From contig JACRQG010000011.1 of assembly GCA_016222805.1 (NCBI GenBank), positions 1 to 64,000 on the forward strand: a stretch of DNA of 64,000 nucleotides, written 5' to 3'. Position 1 is the first letter of the stretch, and every line of letters begins with the position of its first letter. A program made the translations under genes and the position numbers. Below, in pieces: positions 9,064 through 18,514 of the stretch. Under the pieces are notes generated by a model. That model was not told the DNA's origin and did not search any database. It saw nothing but the letters and a program-made list of their open reading frames with translations. This DNA is from Verrucomicrobiota bacterium. GTDB lineage: Bacteria; Verrucomicrobiota; Verrucomicrobiia; Opitutales; Opitutaceae.

Positions 9064-10656
9064 TCAACGGCGGGGAGCCATCTGGATTCCGCCGGAGGAA
9101 TTCATCGCCACCTCGTGCACCACCGTGCCGTCGACCGCATGGTGGCGCAGCATCAGCCGGGGCGCGCCGTCCACCCGTTCGGCGGACACGATCAGGAAAC
9201 CGCCGAGGAGGCGGAAGAACTTCTGGACCGCTTCGTCTCCCGGTTGCGGCTTGTAACCGCCGGCGTGGACGTCCGACATCGGGCCGCAGCCGAATTCGCG
9301 GGTGCCGGTGGCGGGATCCACCGAGAAATACTGCCAGTGGCGATCGCCACAGGTCACCACGAGGTTCTTCTGGCGGCCGAGGAAGGTCCGTAGTTCGTCA
9401 CCTTCATGCCGGAAGCCGGTGTTCGCGTGATTGTCGTTCTTGCTGTCGCGGTCCGGTCCCACGATCGGAGTCGGGGTGACCAGTACCTTGAAGGTCGCGT
9501 CGGACTCCGCGATCGTGCGGAGCAGCCAGGCTTTCTGCGCGGGTCCCAGGATCGTCTTGGCGGGCCCGTCCGGTGCGGAGTTGGGGCTGCGGTAGCGGCG
9601 GCCCTCGATGACCCAGACCTGCAGGTCGCGGCCGTGGCGAAACGTGCGGTACGGCAGGGGCGAGGTGGGAGTTTGTTCGGCGAAGATCGCGACGCCTTCT
9701 TCCCACGTCAGGGATCCATAGGTCTGGCCGGGCCAGCAGTCGTTCTTCAGCAGATCGTGATCGTCATTGGTGAAGTAGGCAGCGGTGTGGTTGTAGAAGG
9801 TGCGCGGGAAGGGTAGCGCGAAGAGCCGGTTCCATTTCACGCGCGCCAGCGCCGCCGAGGTCGCCCACGGGTCGGGCTTGTCGTAGTACTCGACGTCTCC
9901 CGTGTGCACCAGGAAGTCGACCTGCATCCGGTGCAGCGTATCGTAAATCCGGTGGCCGTTGGCGGGGTCGTCCCTCCGTGGATAGTCGCCGCAGGTGATG
10001 ACGGCAAAGCGCACTGGGGTGGGCGTGCTGGCTGCCGGGGCCGTACGAAAACCGCCGGTCACTGCGGCGCCCGGTTTCCCGTCGGGTGCACGGGATTCCA
10101 CCCGGACCACATAGGCGGTACCCGGGGAGAGCGCGCCGAGGCTGAATTGCCGGGTGTGGTCGCGCGTCGGATCGACCTCGGCCCAGGGAGTGGCGCGCTC
10201 GGCCCCGCCCGCGGCGGGGCGGTACAGCACCCGGACGCTGCCTCGTGCTCCGGGCAGGGTGCCGTGCATGTCTGGGAGGGTCTTGCCCGGGGCGATTTGC
10301 GTGCGCCAATCCGCGCGGTTCACGATTTCGCGAAGTTCGGCAGCGGTGAGTCGCGTGGCGCCATCCGCCGCCGATTTCTCGGCGCGGGAGGCGGCGGCAC
10401 TCATGGCGGATTCCCGGGCGACGGCGGTGGCTCGTTTCACGGCCTCGCGATCGGCACCCAGGCTCGGCTCCACCCAGGGAGCGCCACTCCAGTTGGCCTC
10501 TGCGGCGACGGTCAGGCGGGTCCAGACGACGGCTGAATCCGCGGAAACTTCACCGATCTTGATTCCATTGCCTTGGTGGGGGATGGCGCCGGAAGCAGTC
10601 GGCAGGAAGAGGGCAAGGAGAGTCAGGGCAACGGGCCAGCGGTTAAGGAGGGGCAT
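9064..10656 (-). CDS. Secreted PhoD-like metallophosphatase
   Basis: 530 residues from the ATG at 10656, opening with a clear signal peptide (MPLLNRWPVALTLLALFLPT). The N-terminal half has the PhoD-type fibronectin-like region (IKIGEVSADSAVVWTRL). The C-terminal half has calcineurin-type metal motifs: ITCGDYP, HTGDVEYYDK, TNDDHD and CGDRHWQ. Alkaline phosphatase D-type enzymes hydrolyse phosphomono- or diesters outside the cytoplasm. It converges with the PIG-L gene across 50 bp and diverges from the membrane protein gene at 10988. No Pho-box-like repeat is evident upstream. Confidence 0.85.
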   Translation of the reverse strand: MPLLNRWPVALTLLALFLPTASGAIPHQGNGIKIGEVSADSAVVWTRLTVAAEANWSGAPWVEPSLGADREAVKRATAVARESAMSAAASRAEKSAADGATRLTAAELREIVNRADWRTQIAPGKTLPDMHGTLPGARGSVRVLYRPAAGGAERATPWAEVDPTRDHTRQFSLGALSPGTAYVVRVESRAPDGKPGAAVTGGFRTAPAASTPTPVRFAVITCGDYPRRDDPANGHRIYDTLHRMQVDFLVHTGDVEYYDKPDPWATSAALARVKWNRLFALPFPRTFYNHTAAYFTNDDHDLLKNDCWPGQTYGSLTWEEGVAIFAEQTPTSPLPYRTFRHGRDLQVWVIEGRRYRSPNSAPDGPAKTILGPAQKAWLLRTIAESDATFKVLVTPTPIVGPDRDSKNDNHANTGFRHEGDELRTFLGRQKNLVVTCGDRHWQYFSVDPATGTREFGCGPMSDVHAGGYKPQPGDEAVQKFFRLLGGFLIVSAERVDGAPRLMLRHHAVDGTVVHEVAMNSSGGIQMAPRR

Positions 10657-10987
10657 GGGGCGGCAAGGGTCGATGGAACGTGCCGAGCGCACGATTCGAA
10701 TGCAACCCCCGGGGGCCGGCCGGGTGAATCGGCGTGGCTGCACGCCAGGGAGCACGGCGGGTTCCCACCGTGGCAGGCAGGGCGTTCGGCGGCAGGCTTG
10801 AACCTGACCGGAAAGTCATCTTCATCGTCCGCCGGTCTCCGACTTTCGCGCGCGACCGATCTTCAGATTCTCACAACCACGGACGAACAAATGAACACCG
10901 ATGGGTCGATCTTCCTCCGCGGTTGTCGGTGTGCCGCGGGTCCGACGCGGCGGGAGTCCGGGTCGGGTGAAAACTCCGCCTGAACTG
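10657..10987. other. 331-bp divergent intergenic region
   Basis: Non-coding gap between the phosphatase (leftward) and the membrane protein gene (rightward). It should hold promoters for both. I see no convincing -35/-10 pair, repeat or RNA gene in it. Confidence 0.4.
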
Positions 10988-13243
10988 ATGCCGCCGCTAC
11001 GGAGATGGCTGGAAATCGGTGCGGTCGTGGCCGCCGTGCTGCTGGTGGTGGGTTACTTTCATTGGGTGGTCGCGGCCAACAGTGGCTTCGATGACCGCGG
11101 GGATCTGGAGTACTACAAACTGCTGGTCCGGGGTTGGAAGAAAGGGCAGCTCTCTCTCGACCGCGATCCGGCTCCCGAACTGCTGGCCCTGAAGGACCCC
11201 TACGATCCCGAGCAGAACCAACCCTACAAGCTCGGCGATGTCTCCCTCTACAAAGGGAAGTATTATCTCTACTTCGGGCCGGCACCGGCGCTGACGCTGA
11301 TGTTGCCGTACGCGCTGCTCACGGGGCGTGAACTCGTCTCGGGTGACGCCACTTGGGTCTTTGCCAGTCTGGCCTTCGTGGCGGCGAGCGGGGTCTGGCT
11401 GGGGATTCGTCGGCGCTATTTTCCGGAAAGCCGCTGGTGGACGGCTCCGCTGGGGGTGTTGGCGATTGGTTTTGGCACGCAACTCCTGTCGCTGGTGCAA
11501 CGTCCGATGATGTGGGAACTCGCCATCTCGGCGGGCGTCGCGTTCACCTGCCTGGCCGTGCTGGCGTGCGAGCGGGCGGTGCACGGGAGCCGCCCGCTTT
11601 TGGCGATGGCCGGGGCGGGGCTGTGCCTGGGCCTGGCCGTCGCGTCGCGACCCACCTGCCTGCTTGCGTGCGGCCTCCTGATGGTGCCCGTCTGGTTCGC
11701 GTGGAGGGAGCGGTCGCCCGGGCGGGTGTGGTGGAAGATGGGCTTGGCGGGTCTTGGGCCGTTGGTGGCTTGCGGGGTGGCCATCATGATCCACAACTAC
11801 GCCCGCTTCGACAATCCGCTGGAGTGGGGGCAGAACTACCAGCTTTCGGGGGCCTACGAGAGCAAGCTGGTGCATTTCAGCCCGCGCTTCTTCCTGCACA
11901 ATTTTTCCGTCTATTTTTTCCAGCCGCTGCAGTGGACGTCGGAGTTTCCCTTTGCGCTCGCGCAGGCGATCGAGATTTCGCACATCCCCGACTACTTCGG
12001 GACGGAGGAGGTGTGCGGAATGGCGGTCACGTTTCCGTTCACCTGGTTTGTCCTGGCGCTGCCCCTGGCGTGGTGGCGGCGCGACGCGCTGGAGCGGGCG
12101 CGCCTGGGAACGGCGATCGGGACCGTTGCCGCCTACGCGCTGCCGGTCGGGGCGGTGGTGCTTTGCTACTTTTCCACGACAATGCGCTACCAGGCGGACT
12201 ATGCGGTGGCGGTGGCCGTGCTGGCGATGACGGGGATGCTCGCGGCGGAGCGGGCTTGGTGCCTGCGCGAATGGCGCGTCGGCGGCTTCGTGCCGGGACT
12301 GGCGGCACTGACGGTGGCCGTGACGCTCGTCGTCGGGGTCCTGGTGACCTTCGACTACCACGGCCGATCGATGCGGATGGCGTCGACCGAACGGTGGCGG
12401 GAATACGCGCGCACGGCCAATGCCGCCGTTGCCGTCGTCGGGAACTGGCTGGGCCAGGTCGATGGACCGCGGGTGTACAAGTTGCGGTTCCAGCCGCGAC
12501 CTGTCGGGACCATAGAGGCGTTTTGGCAGCCAAGGGACCCGCAGTTTGGCGATCGCATCATGGTGGAACACCTCGGCGAGCAGCTGATTCGCTTTGGCTA
12601 TGCGGCTCCGGGAGGCGACCCCGCGTGGGGGCGCCCGCTGCGCTGGGAACGCAACCACACGCACACGGTTTCCGTGCAGCACCCGGCCCTTTATGCCCCA
12701 ATGGGAAGCAGCTGGTGGAGCGGAGCGCGGCGGGACTATGAGTTCCAGGAGCGCTCCGGAGTGGCGGTGTGGTTCAGCGGTGGCAGGGCACTGGCAGCCG
12801 TGCGTAAGCCTGTCCGTGACGGGATCACGCGGGGCGGGTCCGTGGGTCGTGAGTTTTCCGGCGAGGTACGGAGCGAGTCGTGGCGCCTGTTTCGGGAGGA
12901 TGAACTGCCGGTCGGGCTGGTGGAACCGATGGCGCCGCGCGGGGGGACGCTCCGCCTGAAGATTGTCTTTGCCGACAATCTGCGACCTGAGGGGGAACCC
13001 ATCTTTGCGGCCGGGGCGCGTTTCCGATCCAACATCCTCTTTGCGGAACCCTCGGAGGGTGGGGTGCGGGTCACCTATGAGACCTACACGGTGCCGCGGG
13101 TGAGTTCACCGGTAATCCCGTGGAAGGCCGACGGACATTGGCTGGAGCTGGAGATGCCGAGTTTCCAGCCGGAAAAGTACGCGAGCCGCACGTCGCTCGC
13201 GTCGCTGTTGGGGAAGTTGGAGCGCTGCACCATCAGGACGTAG
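10988..13243 (+). CDS. Large multi-pass membrane protein of unknown function
   Basis: 751 residues from the ATG at 10988; a longer form from 10901 adds a basic, low-complexity stretch and is unlikely. About 11-12 hydrophobic segments fill residues 5-490, beginning with IGAVVAAVLLVVGYFHWVV. A soluble tail of about 250 residues follows. An early extracytoplasmic loop (DPYDPEQNQPYKLGDVS, then YYLYFGPAPA) recalls glycosyltransferase-family membrane proteins of the GT-C kind, but no catalytic motif is certain. The last 53 codons overlap the 3' end of the convergent serine hydrolase gene, and the final residues after PSFQPEKYAS look like read-out rather than a designed C-terminus. Confidence 0.7.
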   Translation: MPPLRRWLEIGAVVAAVLLVVGYFHWVVAANSGFDDRGDLEYYKLLVRGWKKGQLSLDRDPAPELLALKDPYDPEQNQPYKLGDVSLYKGKYYLYFGPAPALTLMLPYALLTGRELVSGDATWVFASLAFVAASGVWLGIRRRYFPESRWWTAPLGVLAIGFGTQLLSLVQRPMMWELAISAGVAFTCLAVLACERAVHGSRPLLAMAGAGLCLGLAVASRPTCLLACGLLMVPVWFAWRERSPGRVWWKMGLAGLGPLVACGVAIMIHNYARFDNPLEWGQNYQLSGAYESKLVHFSPRFFLHNFSVYFFQPLQWTSEFPFALAQAIEISHIPDYFGTEEVCGMAVTFPFTWFVLALPLAWWRRDALERARLGTAIGTVAAYALPVGAVVLCYFSTTMRYQADYAVAVAVLAMTGMLAAERAWCLREWRVGGFVPGLAALTVAVTLVVGVLVTFDYHGRSMRMASTERWREYARTANAAVAVVGNWLGQVDGPRVYKLRFQPRPVGTIEAFWQPRDPQFGDRIMVEHLGEQLIRFGYAAPGGDPAWGRPLRWERNHTHTVSVQHPALYAPMGSSWWSGARRDYEFQERSGVAVWFSGGRALAAVRKPVRDGITRGGSVGREFSGEVRSESWRLFREDELPVGLVEPMAPRGGTLRLKIVFADNLRPEGEPIFAAGARFRSNILFAEPSEGGVRVTYETYTVPRVSSPVIPWKADGHWLELEMPSFQPEKYASRTSLASLLGKLERCTIRT

Positions 13244-14322
13244 GCCACACCCTTGGTCGGGTCGATCCAAGCCTGGGTTCCCCACGCGCCGCCGTGACCG
13301 TAACTCCCGGGCGAAAGCATGGCGGCCACTCCATCATGCGGGGTGCGGAGAATGCAGGTGCCGACTCCCCAACCGTAATTGGTCCCGTGCCGCCCATAGG
13401 CCTCCGCCTGGAAGAATCCGGTGGGAAGGTCTCCCGTGTGCACCGTCGACAGCAGGGCAACTGCCTCGGGGCTGAGGTAGCGCCGGCCCTCGAGAGTCCC
13501 GCGGTTGAGCAGCATCTGGCAGAGGCGGGCGTAGTCCGTCGCGGTGGAAAACAAACCCCCGTTGCCCTGGGGCGGCCGGTTCCGCGATCCATAGTCCGCC
13601 CGGGCCGGCGCGGCTTCGAGGAGGCCGGAGGTCTTGTTCTTCGCGTAACCGGTGGCGAGGCGGGCCCGCTGGGCGTCCGAGGGATAGAAGGTCGTGTCCT
13701 TCATGCCGAGGGGATCAAAGAGTCGGCGCTGGAGGAACGTGTCGAAACTCTGGCCGCTGATCACCTCGACGATCCGACCGGCCAGGTTGATGCCGGATTG
13801 GCAGTACTTCCATTGGGCCCCCGGCTCGAACTGCATCGGTGCGGCCAGCCAGACCGGCACGAGATCCGCCAGCGTGCGCGCCGCCTGCGCGGCCGGACCT
13901 GTGGCTTCGCCCAGGCCGGAGGTATGCGTCAGGATCTGGGTGACCGTGAGGTTGGCGGGGCGGCCGGAAGGTGTCTTGAGGCCGGCGAACTCCGGCAAGA
14001 ACTTGGCGACGGGATCGGAGAGGCGGAGTTTGCCTTCGTCGTGCAGCATCATCACGGCGATGCCGGTCACCGGCTTGGTCATGGAAGCGATCCAGCCGAG
14101 GGTATCCGGGGTCATCGGGCGCTTGGAGGCGAGATCGGCAAGACCGGTGGCCTCCACGTGCAGCGTGCGCTCGCGCGAGACGACCACGGTCACGGCCCCG
14201 GCCACCTCCTGGCGCGTCACCATTTCCTGCATCGCGGTGCCGATGCCCGGCAATTGCGGGGCGGCGGAGGCGCCAAGGGCGGCGGCCAGGGGCAGAACAC
14301 GCGAAAGGGTGGCGAGGTTCAT
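13084..14322 (-). CDS. Secreted serine beta-lactamase-like hydrolase
   Basis: 412 residues from the ATG at 14322 with a signal peptide (MNLATLSRVLPLAAALGASA). The active-site tetrad SMTK (S-x-x-K), a Tyr motif KYCQSGIN, and the HGG box (SYGHGGAWGT) place it in the class C beta-lactamase/DD-peptidase/esterase superfamily. Members outside the resistance enzymes usually act as esterases or peptidases, so antibiotic resistance should not be assumed. The last 50 or so residues, after RSNFPNSDASDVRLAY, are encoded opposite the end of the membrane protein gene and do not look family-like. The authentic C-terminus may have been replaced by read-through. Confidence 0.85.
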   Translation of the reverse strand: MNLATLSRVLPLAAALGASAAPQLPGIGTAMQEMVTRQEVAGAVTVVVSRERTLHVEATGLADLASKRPMTPDTLGWIASMTKPVTGIAVMMLHDEGKLRLSDPVAKFLPEFAGLKTPSGRPANLTVTQILTHTSGLGEATGPAAQAARTLADLVPVWLAAPMQFEPGAQWKYCQSGINLAGRIVEVISGQSFDTFLQRRLFDPLGMKDTTFYPSDAQRARLATGYAKNKTSGLLEAAPARADYGSRNRPPQGNGGLFSTATDYARLCQMLLNRGTLEGRRYLSPEAVALLSTVHTGDLPTGFFQAEAYGRHGTNYGWGVGTCILRTPHDGVAAMLSPGSYGHGGAWGTQAWIDPTKGVAYVLMVQRSNFPNSDASDVRLAYFSGWKLGISSSSQCPSAFHGITGELTRGTV

Positions 14323-14641
14323 CGGGAATGGAGCTGCCGTGGTGGCGGCACCGGCAGGCTGAAGCCACCGGGCCCAGGCTCGCAAGTCTGCACCAACGGG
14401 CGTTCACTCCCGGTCGCAGCGGGGAAAATCGCCGGCGGGGTATGGGCGGAGGCTGGCGACGTCACGCGCGCCGATAGGGTGGCAACCGATCCGCGTTGCG
14501 GTCGCTGGGGCATGATGCTCCGCAGCTTGCCTCAGGGATGGCCCGGCGAAGGCCGGAGTTTTCCCTTTCGTGTGAACAACCTGGCAGGTTTTTCCATTGC
14601 GGGGCGATGCGCCCCCCCTTCAATCGGCCGTTTCCACCTGC
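14323..14641. other. 319-bp divergent intergenic region before smc
   Basis: Gap between the serine hydrolase (leftward) and smc (rightward). No gene, repeat or strong promoter match is visible. Confidence 0.4.
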
Positions 14642-17600
14642 ATGTATCTCAAGGCGCTCAAGCTGCATGGCTTTAAAAGCTTCGCGGATCCAACCACGCT
14701 GCGGTTCGAGCCCGGCGTGACGGCCGTCGTGGGGCCGAACGGCTGCGGCAAGTCGAACATCGCCGATTCCATCCGGTGGGTGCTCGGCGAACAAAGTGCG
14801 AAGGCCTTGCGCGGCGGAAAGATGCAGGACGTGATTTTCGAGGGCGCCGACACCCGCAAGCCGGCGCAGATCTGCGAGGTCTCGCTCCTCCTCACCGAGT
14901 GCGAGAAGCAGCTCGGCAGCGAATACCACGAAATCGAGATCACGCGGCGCGTGCACCGGGATGGCCAGAGCGAGTACGCCTTCAACGGCCAGCCGTGCCG
15001 GCTGAAGGACATCCAGAAACTCTTCATGGACACCGGCGTGGGCCGGACGAGTTACTCGATCATGGCGCAGGGCCAGATCGATCAAATCCTCTCGTCGAAG
15101 CCGGAGGAGCGGCGGTCGGTGTTCGAGGAGGCGGCCGGAATCACCAAGTACAAGTCGCAGCGCCGGGAAGCGATGCAGAAGCTGGCCCTGACGGACCAGA
15201 ACCTTGCGCGTGTGGCCGACGTGATCGGGGAGGTCTCGCGGCAGATTGGCAGCCTGCGACGGCAGGCCTCGAAGGCGATGCGCTACAAGCGTCTCAACCA
15301 TCGCCTGCGTCATCTGGCGCTCGGCTGGAGCGGATTCCACCATGTGCAGCTCGCGTCCACGCTCGAAGACCTCGAGGCGCGGGTGGGGGTGCTGCGCGCG
15401 GCGGCCAACGAGCGGCGCGCAAATTTCGAGAACCAGGAGGCGGCGCTGGCCGAGCGGCGCGCGCAACGGGGCCGGCTCAACCAGCGGGTCCAGGACGCGC
15501 AGCAGGCGGTCTTCGACGTGCGGTCGCAGAAGGAGGCGGCGGAAAACGCGGCCAGCCTGGCGCAGATCCGCCGCAGCGGGCTCGACGATCGCCTGGCCTC
15601 CTCGCGGGAAAATCTCGGCGAGATCGAGATGCAGCTGCGCGAAGTGTCCGCCCAGGTCGACGCCGGGGCGCAGGACAAGCAGCTGCAGCTGGAACTGCTC
15701 GGCGGCAGCGACGCGGTCTTCCAGCAGCGGAACCGCGAGCTCTCGATCGTCGAGGGGGAGTTGAGCCGCCTGGAACAGGAACTCAACCAGGCGAAATTCC
15801 AGCTCCTGCAGCTGGAGAGCACGGTGGCCCGCCTGCGGACCGACTGCTCGGGCTACGAGGTCGACCAGAAGACGAGCGTGCACAAACACGACTCCCTGGC
15901 CCAGGATCTCGAGGGCGTGCGGCAGCAGCGGACGGCGGCGGAGCAGCTGACCCGCGAGGCGGAAACCCGGGTCGAGGAGGCGGCGGCGGAGAAGTCGCGC
16001 GCCCACAACGAGGCGGCCGGGGCGCAGCAGGCGATCACGGATCTCACGCGGGAGTTTCGCGACGGCCAGCGCCGGTTGCAGGAAATCGATCGGCATCTCG
16101 CCCAGCGCACCGCGCGCCTGCGGCTGCTGCAGCAGCTGCAGGAGAAATGGGAGGGCTTCGGCGAAGGGGCCAAGGCGGTGCTCCAGGGACGGCTCGATGC
16201 AGCGCTGGCCGGGGCAAAGGTGACGCCGATCACGCAGGGCCTCGCGGTCCGGGCCGAGTTCGGCAAGGCGGTCGAGGCGATTCTCGGATCGGCGGCCGAG
16301 GCGATCAGCGTGGCCGACCTGGCCACGGCGCAGCGAATCCTGACGCAGCTCGAGACCGAACAAATCGGATCGGCGGTGCTCCGGGTGACCGAGATTGGCC
16401 TGCGCACCGAGGGGTTTTTCGAACTGCCGCCGGGACTCGCCCCCGCGGTGGACGCGGTGAGTGAGACCGAACCGGGGCACCCGGCCCTCGGGGTGCTGCG
16501 CGAGTCCTACATCGCGGAGGATCTGGGCGCCTTCCTTGACTTCTGGAAGGCGAACCCCGCGTTTCCGTTTTTGGCGGTGGCCACCCGCAAGGGAGATCTC
16601 GTCGACCGGCGGGGATTGATTTTCGGCGGACACCACAGCAGCCGGCGGGCCGCGCACAGCATCGTGCAGCGCGAGATCGATCTGCGCGAGACGGCCCGGG
16701 CCCTCGCGGACGACCAGAAGGCGCACGACGATCAGAAGGCAGTGCTGGATGCGCTCAACGCGCGCCTCCTGGAGGCGGAGCAGGCCCTCGAGCAGCGGCG
16801 CGCGGAGGTCCTCACGGCCACGCAGCACCTCGCCTCGATGCAGGCGGAGCAACGCAACGCGCAGCGGAATCTCGACGACGTGGCCCAGCGGCTCGCGCGG
16901 ATGGAAAACGAGCTCGCGGCGCTGGAACAGGCCCGCAACGAGGCGCACGCCCGGTGGGAGCGCGCCCAGGCCGGGCTGGCCGAGGCGGACGCGACCGCCA
17001 CCGCCCAGCGCGAGAAGATCCGCCAGCTGGAGGTCCGCCTCGTGGAGGTGCGCACCGAGCGCGACGTGAAACGCGAGACGCTGGCACAGGCGCGGCTGGA
17101 ATTGGCCGAGCGTCGCCAAAAGGTCGAGGTGATCGACCGCGGTCTCGGCGAGATGGAGCGGCGGCGGCAGCAGCTGAGCGAGTTGCTGGTGCAGCGGCAG
17201 ACCGAGATCGAGTCCTGGAGCGAACAGACGGCGCAGCTCGAACAGGAGGCCGGCCAGCAGCGGGCCCGGGCGGCCCAGCTCGCGGAGACGCTGGTGGTGA
17301 CCCAGGAGCAGGTGGAGAAGCTCCGGATCGAGCTGAGCGACGTGGAGCGCGAGATCGGTGGGCTCGAGTCCGCGCAGCACGCGGTGCGCGAGGAGTCCGA
17401 AAGCGCCCACGAGGAGCTGAGTTCCCACGAGGTGAAGCTGGCCGAGAACCGCCAGCGGGTGCAGTTCCTGTCGGAGGAGGTCATGCGGGAGTTTCAGACC
17501 GCCGTGGCGGCCATCGACTGGAAGCTGCAGTTGTGGCGGGCGGACGACGAGCCCGAGGGAGTGAAACCCCTCGATCTCGACGAGGACGAGGATGAGGGTG

Positions 17601-18511
17601 GCGAGGCGCGTCCCGCGGAGGCAGTGCAACCGGCGGTCGCCGAAGGCGCGACCGAGGCGCCACCGCCCGAAGCGGCGCCGAAGCGGCGGCGGCGGAAGAA
17701 GGAAGTGCGGGGCGAGCCCACGGCCGACGACTTGCAGGCCCTCGATTCGACCGACTGGACGGCGATCAAGACGGAGGTCGACGCGCTGCGCCAGCGGCTG
17801 GCCAGCATGGGCGCGGTGAACCTCGTGGCGATCGAGGAGTACGCCGAGCTGAAGCAACGGTATGATTTCCTCTCCGGGCAGGTGAACGATCTGACCACCG
17901 CGAAGACTTCCTTGCTGAAGGCGATCGACGAGATCAACCAGACCTCGCTCCAGCAGTTCCAGGTGACATTCGAGCAGATCCGGAAGAACTTCGAATACAC
18001 CTTCCACACGCTCTTTGGCGGCGGTCGGGCGCATCTGGAGCTGATCCAGGCGGAGGACATCCTCGAGAGCGGCATCGAAATCGTGGCGCAGCCGCCCGGC
18101 ACCAAGCTGAAGGGAATCAGCCTGCTCTCCGGCGGCCAAAAGACGCTCACGGCCGTGGCGCTGCTGTTCGCGCTCTACATGGTGAAGCCGTCGCCTTTCT
18201 GCCTGCTGGACGAACTCGACGCGCCGCTCGACGAATCGAACATCGGCCGGTTCACGGACCTGTTGAAGAAGTTCGTGAAGGACTCCCAGTTCATCATCAT
18301 CACGCACAACAAGCGGACGGTCTCGGCCGCCCAGGCGATCTACGGCGTGACGATGGAGGAGCGGGGGGTGTCCAAGACGGTGTCGATGCGCTTCAACCAG
18401 GAGCGGGGGGAAGCCGAGGCGCACGCCCCCAACCTGGCAGAGTCCGTGCGCGGAGCGCGGGCGCCGGTGAATCCGGCCGCGGCCGGGGATCCGGCCGGCG
18501 GTGCGGCCTAA
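14642..18511 (+). CDS. smc: Chromosome segregation protein SMC
   Basis: 1289 residues from the ATG at 14642 (MYLKALKLHGFKSFADPT, a classic SMC start). The order is Walker A GPNGCGKSN (about residues 31-40), Q-loop and first coiled coil, hinge near residues 520-680, second coiled coil, then signature LLSGGQKTL and Walker B FCLLDELDAPLDESN. SMC dimers organise and segregate the chromosome, normally with ScpA and ScpB, whose genes are not in this window. Before the C-terminal head there is a highly charged insert of about 60 residues, acidic (DEDEDEGG), then Ala/Pro-rich, then basic (KRRRRKK). It makes the protein about 100 residues longer than usual. Confidence 0.97.
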   Translation: MYLKALKLHGFKSFADPTTLRFEPGVTAVVGPNGCGKSNIADSIRWVLGEQSAKALRGGKMQDVIFEGADTRKPAQICEVSLLLTECEKQLGSEYHEIEITRRVHRDGQSEYAFNGQPCRLKDIQKLFMDTGVGRTSYSIMAQGQIDQILSSKPEERRSVFEEAAGITKYKSQRREAMQKLALTDQNLARVADVIGEVSRQIGSLRRQASKAMRYKRLNHRLRHLALGWSGFHHVQLASTLEDLEARVGVLRAAANERRANFENQEAALAERRAQRGRLNQRVQDAQQAVFDVRSQKEAAENAASLAQIRRSGLDDRLASSRENLGEIEMQLREVSAQVDAGAQDKQLQLELLGGSDAVFQQRNRELSIVEGELSRLEQELNQAKFQLLQLESTVARLRTDCSGYEVDQKTSVHKHDSLAQDLEGVRQQRTAAEQLTREAETRVEEAAAEKSRAHNEAAGAQQAITDLTREFRDGQRRLQEIDRHLAQRTARLRLLQQLQEKWEGFGEGAKAVLQGRLDAALAGAKVTPITQGLAVRAEFGKAVEAILGSAAEAISVADLATAQRILTQLETEQIGSAVLRVTEIGLRTEGFFELPPGLAPAVDAVSETEPGHPALGVLRESYIAEDLGAFLDFWKANPAFPFLAVATRKGDLVDRRGLIFGGHHSSRRAAHSIVQREIDLRETARALADDQKAHDDQKAVLDALNARLLEAEQALEQRRAEVLTATQHLASMQAEQRNAQRNLDDVAQRLARMENELAALEQARNEAHARWERAQAGLAEADATATAQREKIRQLEVRLVEVRTERDVKRETLAQARLELAERRQKVEVIDRGLGEMERRRQQLSELLVQRQTEIESWSEQTAQLEQEAGQQRARAAQLAETLVVTQEQVEKLRIELSDVEREIGGLESAQHAVREESESAHEELSSHEVKLAENRQRVQFLSEEVMREFQTAVAAIDWKLQLWRADDEPEGVKPLDLDEDEDEGGEARPAEAVQPAVAEGATEAPPPEAAPKRRRRKKEVRGEPTADDLQALDSTDWTAIKTEVDALRQRLASMGAVNLVAIEEYAELKQRYDFLSGQVNDLTTAKTSLLKAIDEINQTSLQQFQVTFEQIRKNFEYTFHTLFGGGRAHLELIQAEDILESGIEIVAQPPGTKLKGISLLSGGQKTLTAVALLFALYMVKPSPFCLLDELDAPLDESNIGRFTDLLKKFVKDSQFIIITHNKRTVSAAQAIYGVTMEERGVSKTVSMRFNQERGEAEAHAPNLAESVRGARAPVNPAAAGDPAGGAA

Positions 18512-18514
18512 GTC

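Noticed and set aside
13084-14322. Acquired beta-lactam resistance gene
   Set aside because: The SxxK family includes many esterases and peptidases; the Tyr motif differs from classical class C enzymes and there is no mobile-element context.
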